DNA of 11,990 bases from Pseudomonadota bacterium (GTDB taxonomy: Bacteria; Pseudomonadota; Gammaproteobacteria; Burkholderiales; Thiobacillaceae). Numbering within the stretch: position 1 is the stretch's first letter; each line of letters begins with the position of its first letter. Shown one piece after another: positions 1 through 6,029 of this stretch. The notes under the pieces were generated by a model that was not told the origin of the DNA, did not search any database, and saw only the letters and a program-made list of their open reading frames with translations. Position numbers and translations under genes: made by a program. Where the stretch lies: positions 1-11,990 of the forward strand of contig JAJZRT010000051.1 in NCBI GenBank assembly GCA_021802595.1. The letters are read 5' to 3'.

Positions 1-1089
1 GATCTGTACGAGTCCGGGACGCTGGACGCCTGGGTGCGGATCGTCCACGCCATCGAACCGCGCGCTGACCGCGACCCGCGGCGCAAGGACAGCCTGAACA
101 TGCCCTGGCGCTCGGTCTACTTCGAGCTCGGCCAGGACAACAAGAAGGTCCTGCGCGAGGGCGGCTTCAAGTACTTCCCCGCGCTGTGCCCGCGCTGGGA
201 CGTGATCGGCGGCGACATCTACGGCAACAGCCCGGGGATGGAAGCCCTCGGCGACATCAAGTCTCTGCAGCAGGAGCAGCTGCGCAAGGCTCAGGGCATC
301 GACTACCAGACGCGGCCACCGCTGCAGCTGCCCTCGAGCGCCAAGAACCAGGAGACCAACGTGATGCCTGGCGGCGTCATGTATATCGACGGTGCGCAAG
401 CCCCAACCGCACGGAACCTGTTCCAGGTCCAACTTGACTTGCAGGCACTGCTTCTCGATATACAGGACGTCCGCCAGCGCATCAACAGCGCATTCTTCGC
501 CGACCTGTTCCTGATGCTCTCGAACCAGTCGGACGCGCGCATGACGGCAACAGAGGTTGCCGAGCGCCACGAGGAGAAGCTGTTGATGCTCGGCCCGGTG
601 CTGGAGCGGCTCAACGATGAGCTGCTCAGCCCGCTGGTGGAGATGACCTTCATGCGCGCGCTCGAGGCCGGCATCGTCCCGCCGGCGCCGCCGCAGCTGC
701 ATGGCCAGGACCTGCAGATCGAGTTCGTCTCCATGCTGGCGCAGGCGCAGCGCGCCGTGGCCACGAACAGCATCGACCGCTTCGTCGGCAGCCTGGGAAC
801 CATCGCGCAGTTCAAGCCCGACGTGCTCGACAAGTTCGACCAGGACGAGTGGGCCGACCAGTACAGCGACATGCTGGGCGTCGACCCGCAGCTGATCGTC
901 CCCAGCGACAAGGTCGCGCTGATCCGCAAGCAGCGCGCGCAACAGCAGGCCCAGGCGCAGCAGGCCGCGCTCGCACAGAGCCAGGCTCAGACCGCGCAGA
1001 CGCTCGCCAACGCGCCGACGCAGGGTGGCAACAGCAACGCCCTGCAGGACGTGATGAGCAATCTAACGGGCTACTCCCAAGGGGTCTGA
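1..1089 (+). CDS. Portal (head-to-tail connecting) protein, C-terminal part
   Basis: This frame is open from the first base, so the real start lies upstream and only about 362 C-terminal residues are present. The protein would form the ring at one capsid vertex through which DNA is packaged and ejected, and to which the tail docks. The segment around bases 100-300, with MPWRSVYFE, then GGFKYFPALCPRWD and YGNSPGMEALGDIKSLQQEQ, is characteristic of the T7 gp8-like head-to-tail connecting family. A later segment with MTATEV and an EEKLLMLGPVLERL-like helix is also typical. The C-terminus (about bases 920-1060) is a Gln/Ala-rich tail, as is common in this family. The next gene starts two bases after the stop. 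The family call is from recognised motifs. The missing N-terminus, and a terminase gene expected further upstream, cannot be seen. Confidence 0.92.
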   Translation, partial: DLYESGTLDAWVRIVHAIEPRADRDPRRKDSLNMPWRSVYFELGQDNKKVLREGGFKYFPALCPRWDVIGGDIYGNSPGMEALGDIKSLQQEQLRKAQGIDYQTRPPLQLPSSAKNQETNVMPGGVMYIDGAQAPTARNLFQVQLDLQALLLDIQDVRQRINSAFFADLFLMLSNQSDARMTATEVAERHEEKLLMLGPVLERLNDELLSPLVEMTFMRALEAGIVPPAPPQLHGQDLQIEFVSMLAQAQRAVATNSIDRFVGSLGTIAQFKPDVLDKFDQDEWADQYSDMLGVDPQLIVPSDKVALIRKQRAQQQAQAQQAALAQSQAQTAQTLANAPTQGGNSNALQDVMSNLTGYSQGV

Positions 1090-1090
1090 C

Positions 1091-1192
1091 ATGACGCCCA
1101 CCGAGGTCTGGCTGTTCGGCGCCATCACGGTGGCGCCCATCTTCGCGCTCGGCTTCGTCTGGGCGACCTTCGTATTCGCACCCTGGAGCTGA
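1091..1192 (+). CDS. Small single-span membrane protein (33 aa), unassigned
   Basis: This is a 33-residue reading frame directly after the portal stop, preceded by an AAGGGG ribosome-binding site at 1079-1084 with a six-base spacer. It starts MTPTEVWLFG and ends FVFAPWS. Residues 7-31 are almost entirely hydrophobic (Trp, Phe, Val, Ala, Ile, Leu) with no charge, which fits one transmembrane helix with a short N-terminal segment. The next gene begins two bases after its stop, also with its own ribosome-binding site, so the spacing is that of a real gene. I do not recognise a family. It could be a minor membrane-interacting virion peptide, a tiny holin-like protein or a superinfection factor. 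None of these is supported beyond hydrophobicity and position. It is too short for many gene callers. Confidence 0.6.
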   Translation: MTPTEVWLFGAITVAPIFALGFVWATFVFAPWS

Positions 1193-1194
1193 GC

Positions 1195-1506
1195 ATGGCC
1201 CTCGTATCCATGAACGTGAAGGACGACGCGAACGACGCCCCGGGGGGCGCCACCGCGGATTCCGACTACGACCGCAGTCCGACGATCTACCTGAGCGACG
1301 CCCAGGTCAAGGCGCTGGGCATCCAGGGCGTGAAGGCAGGCACCGTGCTCAGGATCGAGGCCAGCGCCAAGGTCGACAGCGTGAGCCACCGCGACGACGG
1401 CGACTCGGACGACCCCGATGTGACCGTCAGCCTGACTCTCACGCACATGGCCGCAGACGCGCCCGAGAGCGCCACGCCGAAAGCCACGCTGCTCTACGGG
1501 GGCTGA
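1195..1506 (+). CDS. Capsid staple-like protein
   Basis: This protein of 103 residues begins MALVSMNVKDD, has a central YLSDAQVKALGIQGVKAGT stretch, and ends in alternating beta-type sequence (DVTVSLTLTHM). That layout, namely a short basic/acidic opening, a 'leucine-zip' LGI.G.KAGT turn, then a beta region interrupted by an Asp-rich loop (about residues 60-75), matches small phage proteins annotated as capsid staple proteins, which clamp neighbouring capsomers. It sits between the portal and the other head genes, which fits a structural role. A GGAG site at 1185-1188 precedes the start. The stop is immediately followed by the next ATG (TGA-ATG), suggesting coupling. The family call is from memory of the sequence pattern; the clamping role is established for the family, not shown here. 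Confidence 0.72.
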   Translation: MALVSMNVKDDANDAPGGATADSDYDRSPTIYLSDAQVKALGIQGVKAGTVLRIEASAKVDSVSHRDDGDSDDPDVTVSLTLTHMAADAPESATPKATLLYGG

Positions 1507-2520
1507 ATGCCGACCAAACGCCAGCAGCAGCTCATCGACGCGCTGGCCGCGCACGGCAACAGCACCGCCGCAGCCAAAGCCTTGGGCATCTCGGCATCGA
1601 CCCTGCGCGGCGGGCTCAGCCGCCTGCGCAAGCGCGGCCTGGTCGTCGAGCCCACGCTTCACGTCGAGCCAGCGCCACCGGTCGACGAGCCTCTCGAGGA
1701 GCTGCTCGCGCGCAAGCGCGCCCACGTCGAGCGCGCGCTGAAGCACGAGGACTGGGCGAAGCTGATCCCGGTGCGCGTGCGCGACGACCGGCCTATCGGT
1801 CTGCTGATCGTCGGCGATCCACACCTCGACGACGACTACTGCGACATCCAACAGATCCAGACCGACCTGACCACGGTCGGCCGCACGGAAGGCTTCTACG
1901 CCGGCCACCTGGGCGACGCGACCAACAACTGGGTCGGCCGCCTGAAGGCGCTCTACGCCAACCAGAGCACGCGGTTCAACGACGGCCTGCGCCTGGCGCA
2001 GTGGATGTTCGACCTCTGCCCGAACCTGTTCGTCGTCGGCGGCAACCACGACCGCTGGGAAAAGGGCATGGACCTGCTGCGCTTCATCGTCCGCCAGAAC
2101 GAGATCCTGCAGCCCCACGGCGTACGCATGGCGCTGAACTTCCCCAGCGGCCTGCAGCTGCGCATCCACGCGCGCCATGACTTCCCGGGCAAGAGCCAGT
2201 ACAGCGACACGCACGGGATGAAGCGCGAGATCCTGTTCGGCCACCGGGACGACATCCTGGTCGCCGGCCACACCCACGTCGACGAGGCCCGCATCGAGCC
2301 CAGCATCGACGGCCAGGTGCATCACTTCTACCGCGTCAGCGGCTACAAGATCATCGACGACTTCGCCAAGGAGAACGGCTTCCGGCCGAAGCGCATGGGA
2401 GCCGCGGTGACGCTGGTGATCAACCCCGCCTCGCGCGTGCGCGCCGACATCGTGAAGCCCTTCTGGGACACCGAGGCGGCAGCCGACTTCCTGACCTACC
2501 TGCGGAACCGCAAATGCTGA
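1507..2520 (+). CDS. Helix-turn-helix plus metallophosphoesterase protein
   Basis: This 337-residue protein has two parts. Residues about 5-46 look like a helix-turn-helix (STAAAKALGISASTLRGGL followed by Arg/Lys-rich RLRKRG), and residues about 98-300 form a calcineurin-like metallophosphoesterase. All metal-binding motifs are visible: D104-P-H106, G136-D137, G179-N-H-D182, a histidine at 221 or 224, and G254-H-T-H257. The active site therefore appears intact and should bind two metals such as Mn or Fe. Such enzymes cleave phosphodiesters in DNA, RNA or nucleotides; the HTH suggests a nucleic acid target, but the substrate is unknown. It starts right after the staple gene stop, with a GGGGG-rich site about four bases before the ATG, and overlaps the next gene by seven bases. 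Similar proteins occur in head cassettes of related phages. A role in genome processing, repair or counter-defence is inference. Confidence 0.88.
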   Translation: MPTKRQQQLIDALAAHGNSTAAAKALGISASTLRGGLSRLRKRGLVVEPTLHVEPAPPVDEPLEELLARKRAHVERALKHEDWAKLIPVRVRDDRPIGLLIVGDPHLDDDYCDIQQIQTDLTTVGRTEGFYAGHLGDATNNWVGRLKALYANQSTRFNDGLRLAQWMFDLCPNLFVVGGNHDRWEKGMDLLRFIVRQNEILQPHGVRMALNFPSGLQLRIHARHDFPGKSQYSDTHGMKREILFGHRDDILVAGHTHVDEARIEPSIDGQVHHFYRVSGYKIIDDFAKENGFRPKRMGAAVTLVINPASRVRADIVKPFWDTEAAADFLTYLRNRKC

Positions 2521-2879
2521 CCCTCGAGCCGGTGATCGTGCCCGCCACGGTGTCATTCATCTGGACCCCAGAGGATTACGAGCGCTTCGCCGCCGAGCGC
2601 CCAGAGGCAGAGCCGTGGCCTGACAACGACTACGGCTCGACGCAGTACTTCGACGCCGGCGGCCGCGCGCTGGTGGTCATCACCATCAACCCGGCGCAGC
2701 ACGCCCAGGGTGAAGTGCTCGACCTCATCGACACCCTCACGCACGAAGCAGTTCATGCCTGGCAGGCAGTGCGCGAGGCGATGAACGAAACCGAGCCAGG
2801 CCCCGAGGCCGAGGCCTACTTCGTCGCCGGCCTCGTGCGCTGGATGGCCGGCGCCGTCCTGCCGCTGACCAGGAGCTGA
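2514..2879 (+). CDS. Small HExxH zinc metalloprotease-like protein
   Basis: This 121-residue protein carries a clear zinc-protease motif, T-H77-E-A-V-H81-A-W-Q, with two acidic candidates for the third ligand at E98 and E100 in the sequence PEAEAYFVAGL. This compact layout (HExxH, then a Glu about 17-19 residues later in a second helix) is that of small gluzincin-type peptidases. The first 60 residues are a mixed beta region. There is no signal peptide or membrane span. Its ATG lies inside the previous gene, overlapping by seven bases, so the two are probably translated together. The substrate is unknown. Possible roles are cleavage of a head or scaffold protein during maturation, or of a host protein. 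Head maturation proteases of tailed phages are usually serine-type, so the first idea is tentative. The active-site call is strong; the function is not. Confidence 0.78.
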   Translation: MLTLEPVIVPATVSFIWTPEDYERFAAERPEAEPWPDNDYGSTQYFDAGGRALVVITINPAQHAQGEVLDLIDTLTHEAVHAWQAVREAMNETEPGPEAEAYFVAGLVRWMAGAVLPLTRS

Positions 2880-2882
2880 ACC

Positions 2883-3053
2883 ATGGCCATTGACGGATAC
2901 CTCAACGCCGCCGTGAAGACCGCGCGCAACAAGCCCAAGAAGGTCAAGTCGCCGGGCAGCATGGTCAAGAAGGCCACCAAGGGTGCGACCCAGTCCGAGG
3001 CCATGGCGCAGGCGCTCATGCAGGCCGCTCAGAAGCTCTACGGCCAGAAGTGA
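2883..3053 (+). CDS. Small basic protein (56 aa), unassigned
   Basis: This 56-residue frame starts three bases after the HExxH gene stop, with an AGGAG ribosome-binding site just upstream of the ATG. The protein is strongly basic: ten Lys and one Arg against one Asp and one Glu. The positive charge is clustered in residues 12-33 (KTARNKPKKVKSPGSMVKKA). The C-terminal half (residues 37-56, ending KLYGQK) is Ala/Gln/Met-rich and probably helical. I do not recognise a family. The charge pattern would suit binding to DNA, RNA or an acidic protein surface, for example packaged DNA or the scaffold, but this is inference. Good start signal, tight spacing and codon use like its neighbours support it as a real gene. 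Its TGA overlaps a further ATG that opens an eight-codon frame before the next gene. Confidence 0.7.
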   Translation: MAIDGYLNAAVKTARNKPKKVKSPGSMVKKATKGATQSEAMAQALMQAAQKLYGQK

Positions 3054-3091
3054 TGACAAGCCGCGTCGGGGCTGCATGACCATTCCCACGC

Positions 3092-3412
3092 ATGGCTGCT
3101 TATGACCCCACGGACATCGAAGGACAGACTGCGGCGCAGGAACGCGCGAATGACATCGCGCAGGTTCGCGCCAATCTCGAGGCCTCCGACTTCAAGTGGA
3201 TTCTGAGCAACCGCCGGGGGCGTCGGTTCATCTGGCGCCTGCTGGAGCAAGCGGGAGTGTTTCGGACGTCCTTCACGAGCGACCCACACAGCACGGCCTT
3301 CAACGAAGGCCAACGCAACGCGGGCCTGCGGATCTTGGATCTCATCAACCGAGCAGCGCCCGACGTGTACGCAGTGATGCTGAAGGAAGCAAAGGACTAT
3401 GACCGGAACTGA
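3092..3412 (+). CDS. Bbp19-family phage protein
   Basis: This 106-residue protein matches the Bbp19-like phage domain, named after a gene of Bordetella phage BPP-1. The marker segment is FKWILSNRRGRRFIWRLLEQ followed by AGVFRTSF and FNEGQRNAGLRIL, about residues 34-83. Proteins of this family lie in head cassettes near the scaffold and capsid genes; their exact role is not established as far as I know. No membrane span or signal peptide is visible. The start is fixed by a TGA in the same frame at 3077-3079, with this the first ATG after it, yet no good ribosome-binding site precedes it. Translation may depend on ribosomes arriving from upstream. Its last 14 bases overlap the scaffold gene. 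By eye its GC content is a little lower than that of its neighbours. Confidence 0.85.
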   Translation: MAAYDPTDIEGQTAAQERANDIAQVRANLEASDFKWILSNRRGRRFIWRLLEQAGVFRTSFTSDPHSTAFNEGQRNAGLRILDLINRAAPDVYAVMLKEAKDYDRN

Positions 3413-4076
3413 AGGCCAGACCCCCGCGGCCGCGAGCACGCCGACCGGCGACGCCGCTGCCGCGCCGACCGCCGGTGCGCAGGGCGACAGCCAGGCCACC
3501 ACGCTGGCGACCGACGGTGCCCAGAGCGCGCAAGCCCAAGCCACGAGTACCCAGGCCACCGATCCGGCTGCGGCGAAAACTGGCGAGGAAGGTGCCGCTG
3601 CCAAGCCCGACGACTCCGCGCAAACCGCGCCCGAGAAGTACGAGTTCAAGGCCCCCGAAGGCCAGGGATTCGAACCCTCGGTGATCGACGCCTACAGCGA
3701 AGTGGCCAAGGAGCTGAACCTGAGCCAGGAGAACGCCCAGAAGATCCTCGACAAGGTCTCCCCGGCGTTGGCGAAGGCGCAGCAGACCGCGGCCGAGACG
3801 CAGTTCGCCAAGTGGGCCGAGGACGCGCGCGCCGACAAGGAGTTCGGCGGCGACAACTTCGACGCCAACCTGGCAACCGCCAAGAAGGCGCTGGACGCGT
3901 ACGGCAGCAAGGAGCTCGGCGACATGCTGCGCACCACCGGCTTGGGCAATCACCCGGAAGTCATCCGCCTTCTCGTGAAGGTGGGCAAGTCCGTTTCCGA
4001 AGACACGTTCGTCCGTGGCGCCGAGGCCACGCCGCAGCAGAACGCCGCGGCCCGCCTGTACGGCACCAACCACTGA
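3399..4076 (+). CDS. Capsid scaffolding protein
   Basis: This 225-residue protein has the usual two-part form of a phage scaffold. Residues 1-80 are a disordered, low-complexity tract of Ala, Thr, Gln, Pro and Gly. The remainder is a mainly helical domain beginning EKYEFKAPEGQGF and including a SEVAKELNLSQENAQKILDK-like helix, a KEFGGDNFDANLATAKKALD segment and GLGNHPEVIRLLVKVGKSVSED. The last two blocks are typical of scaffolds found just upstream of GP7-type capsid genes. A scaffold guides capsid protein into a correctly sized prohead and then leaves. It sits directly before the major capsid gene, the classic position. The ATG at 3399 overlaps the end of the previous gene by 14 bases. Some relatives are annotated as proteases, but I see no catalytic motif here. 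Confidence 0.85.
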   Translation: MTGTEGQTPAAASTPTGDAAAAPTAGAQGDSQATTLATDGAQSAQAQATSTQATDPAAAKTGEEGAAAKPDDSAQTAPEKYEFKAPEGQGFEPSVIDAYSEVAKELNLSQENAQKILDKVSPALAKAQQTAAETQFAKWAEDARADKEFGGDNFDANLATAKKALDAYGSKELGDMLRTTGLGNHPEVIRLLVKVGKSVSEDTFVRGAEATPQQNAAARLYGTNH

Positions 4077-4101
4077 AAAACACCCCTGAAGGAACCACAC
4101 C

Positions 4102-5124
4102 ATGGCTACCCTCTCCACCGGCGCGCTGACCCTGGCCGACTGGGCCAAGCGCCTCGATCCCGACGGCAAGGTCCCGGTCATCGCCGAGCTGCTGTCGCAA
4201 TCCAACCAGATCCTGGAAGACGCCGTCTTCAAGGAAGGCAACCTGCCGACCGGGCACCGCGTGACGGTTCGCACCGGCCTGCCGGCGGTCTACTGGCGCG
4301 CCCTGAACATGGGCGTGCCGTCCAGCAAGTCCACCACCGCGCAGGTCGATGAAGGCGTGGGCATGCTGGAAGCCTACTGCCGCGTCGACAAGGACCTGGC
4401 ACTCCTGAACGGCAACACCGCCGAGTTCCGCCTGTCCGAAGACCAGGCCTTCCTCGAGGCGATGAACCAGGAGCAGGCCGGCACCCTGATCTACGGCAAC
4501 GTGGCGAACAACGCCGCCGGCTACACCGGCCTGGCGACCCGGTACGGGGCGATCAGCGGCGCGGGCAACGCCCAGAACATCATCGACGCGGGCGGCACCT
4601 CGACCAACAACACCTCGATCTACCTGGTGGTCTGGGGCGACAACACCTGCTTCTGCACCTTCCCCAAGGGCAGCAAGGCGGGCCTGATCCACGAGGACGA
4701 CGGCGAGCTGACCGTCTACGACGCCAACGGCAACCCCTACAAGGCGCTGCAGACCCACTACCAGTGGAAGAACGGCCTGGTGGTCAAGGACTGGCGCTAC
4801 GTGGTGCGGATCGCCAACATCAACGTCAGCGATTTGACCGGCCAGAGCGGCACCCAGGCGAGCACCGCGGCGACGGCGATCATCAACCTGATGAGCCGCG
4901 CCCTGGACCGCATCCCGCACTGGGGCATGGGCCGCCCGGCGTTCTACATGAACCGGACGGTGTACTCCATGCTGCGCATCGCGGCCCTGAACAAGTCCAA
5001 CTACGCCCTGTCGGTTCAGCAAGGCCTGAACCAGTTCGGCACGGCGATGAACTGGACCTCGTTCGAGGGCGTGCCGCTGCGTCGCGTCGACCAGCTCCTG
5101 AACACCGAGTCGCGCGTGGTGTAA
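4102..5124 (+). CDS. Major capsid protein (GP7/BPP-1 Bbp17 type)
   Basis: This 340-residue protein is the building block of the icosahedral shell. Recognisable family segments are GHRVTVRTGLPAVYWRALN (about residues 52-70), SSKSTTAQVDEGVGMLEAY (about 74-92), LNGNTAEFRLSEDQAF, FPKGSKAGL after residue 186, and a C-terminal end with FEGVPLRRVDQLLNTE. This set is typical of the GP7-type capsid proteins, to which the BPP-1 capsid belongs and which have an HK97-like fold. Its length is as expected. The AAGGA site at 4089-4093, eight bases before the ATG, is good, as expected for a highly made protein. It follows the scaffold and precedes the cement protein, a standard order. Three cysteines (93, 183, 185) are present, two in a Cys-Phe-Cys arrangement. 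Confidence 0.93.
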   Translation: MATLSTGALTLADWAKRLDPDGKVPVIAELLSQSNQILEDAVFKEGNLPTGHRVTVRTGLPAVYWRALNMGVPSSKSTTAQVDEGVGMLEAYCRVDKDLALLNGNTAEFRLSEDQAFLEAMNQEQAGTLIYGNVANNAAGYTGLATRYGAISGAGNAQNIIDAGGTSTNNTSIYLVVWGDNTCFCTFPKGSKAGLIHEDDGELTVYDANGNPYKALQTHYQWKNGLVVKDWRYVVRIANINVSDLTGQSGTQASTAATAIINLMSRALDRIPHWGMGRPAFYMNRTVYSMLRIAALNKSNYALSVQQGLNQFGTAMNWTSFEGVPLRRVDQLLNTESRVV

Positions 5125-5155
5125 GCGCCGGCCAGAACCTGAAAGGAAACGCACC

Positions 5156-5593
5156 ATGATCCAAGACGCTCTGCTCGAGTTCTCGAGCGCCCAGGCGTTC
5201 ACCGCCAACGCGACCGGCACCAACGTCGCGGACCTGTCCGAGGCCCGCGACATCGGCGAAGGCGAGGGGCTGTACGTCGAGTTCGACTGCAACACGGCCG
5301 TGGCCGGCACTTCCGCCACGGTCCAGTTCCAGCTCGTGGCCGCCGACGACGCCACCCTGACCACCAACGCCACGGTGCTCGACGAGACCCAGGCCATCCC
5401 CCAGGCGACCCTGGTCAACGGCTACCGCACGGCGCTGCGCATCCCGCCGCAGATCGGCTCGCTGGGCCACCGCTACTTCGGCGTGAAGTACGTGGTCGGC
5501 GGCACCATGACCGGGGGCGCCTTCAGCGCCTACGTGGTCAAGGACCTGGAAGATCCGCTGAAGTTCTACGCGGTCGGCTACCAGGTGATCTGA
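5156..5593 (+). CDS. Bbp16-family capsid cement protein
   Basis: This 145-residue protein begins MIQDALLEFSSAQAFT and has the features NVADLSEARDIGEGEGLYVEF, a central TSATVQFQLVAADDATL beta hairpin, and a C-terminal region with RYFGVKYVVGGTMTGGAFSA. This pattern matches the Bbp16 family of BPP-1, whose members are beta-rich (jellyroll) cement proteins sitting on the outer capsid surface and stabilising it against internal DNA pressure. Placement directly after the major capsid gene fits. An AAGGA site at 5143-5147 is spaced eight bases from the ATG, comparable to that of the capsid gene, which would suit production in similar amounts. A GC hairpin begins seven bases after the stop. Confidence 0.88.
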   Translation: MIQDALLEFSSAQAFTANATGTNVADLSEARDIGEGEGLYVEFDCNTAVAGTSATVQFQLVAADDATLTTNATVLDETQAIPQATLVNGYRTALRIPPQIGSLGHRYFGVKYVVGGTMTGGAFSAYVVKDLEDPLKFYAVGYQVI

Positions 5594-5599
5594 TCCACC

Positions 5600-5620
5600 G
5601 CCCCGGCCTCGCGCCGGGGC
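5600..5620 (+). promoter_or_regulatory. GC-rich hairpin after the cement gene
   Basis: An exact 8-bp inverted repeat (arms 5600-5607 and 5613-5620, GCCCCGGC and its complement) encloses a 5-base loop. It starts just after the cement gene stop. No T-run follows, so it is a poor rho-independent terminator. An mRNA-stabilising or processing structure at the end of the capsid-cement transcript is more likely. The structure is seen directly; the role is inferred. Confidence 0.45.
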
Positions 5621-5643
5621 ACTTCCCGCAAGGAATTTGACCC

Positions 5644-5967
5644 ATGGCCAAGTACATCGTCCTGGAGCCCAGTTTCATCGACGGCAAGCTCGTCAAGGAA
5701 GGCGAAGAGATCGAGTTCAACGGCGTCCCTGGCCGCAACCTCAAGCCCCTCGACGGGGCCGCGAAGAAGGCCGTGCCGAGCGTACCGCCTCTGGTGGCCA
5801 GCCTGATCTCGGCGGCCCGCATCAACGCGGCCGCGCGCGGCGCCTCGCCCGACGAGGCCAACAGCGGCGACGTCGCCGCGGTGGTATCCGAGGTCAAGCC
5901 GCAGCCCAGCCAGGAAGTGATCAACGAGGCCCTGGCGATTATGAAGCTGGACCAGCAGCTGGCCTGA
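5644..5967 (+). CDS. Small phage protein of unknown function, possibly virion-associated
   Basis: This 107-residue protein starts MAKYIVLEPSFIDGKLVKEG and continues EEIEFNGVPGRNLKPLD. The first 40 residues look like a small beta-barrel segment, as in the short proteins that often follow capsid genes in phages. The middle is Ala/Pro/Val-rich and the C-terminus (SQEVINEALAIMKLDQQ) is probably helical. I do not assign a function. An AAGGA site at 5630-5634 precedes the ATG by nine bases. It is the only gene in the window flanked by hairpins on both sides, at 5600-5620 and 5989-6013. That makes separate expression from the capsid genes upstream and the tail genes downstream possible. A minor head or head-completion protein is the natural guess from position. 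Confidence 0.75.
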   Translation: MAKYIVLEPSFIDGKLVKEGEEIEFNGVPGRNLKPLDGAAKKAVPSVPPLVASLISAARINAAARGASPDEANSGDVAAVVSEVKPQPSQEVINEALAIMKLDQQLA

Positions 5968-5988
5968 CCCAGGCCCGAGGCTGAAAGG

Positions 5989-6013
5989 ACGAGGGCCCAC
6001 GAGGCCCTCGTTT
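5989..6013 (+). terminator. Possible weak terminator at the head-tail boundary
   Basis: A perfect 9-bp inverted repeat (arms 5989-5997 and 6003-6011, ACGAGGGCC and its complement) with the loop CACGA is followed by only a short T-run (TTT including the arm end). It lies in the 62-base gap between the last head gene and the tail gene at 6030. The stem is strong but the T-run is weak, so partial termination or RNA processing is as likely as full termination. No promoter could be recognised after it. Confidence 0.5.
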
Positions 6014-6029
6014 CACAAGGGGGACGCGC

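Noticed and set aside
1063..2556. A 497-codon minus-strand open frame opposite the staple and phosphoesterase genes.
   Set aside because: It covers genes with clear motifs on the plus strand, and its translation is a Val/Ala/Arg-rich shadow.
3665..3677. GGGATTCGAACCC resembles the T-arm of a tRNA on the minus strand.
   Set aside because: Flanking bases do not give a full five-pair T stem, an acceptor stem or a cloverleaf, and the site encodes part of the scaffold protein.
4074..4081. A-rich TGAAAAAC after the scaffold gene as a possible frameshift site.
   Set aside because: It lies at and after the stop codon, is too short for a standard slippery heptamer, and the capsid gene has its own good start signal.
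3961..5418. A 485-codon minus-strand open frame opposite the capsid and cement genes.
   Set aside because: It is antisense to a clearly identified major capsid gene, with low-complexity shadow composition.
5637..5642. TTGACC just before the 5644 gene as a -35 promoter element.
   Set aside because: A matching -10 element would fall within the coding sequence and none is visible at the right distance.
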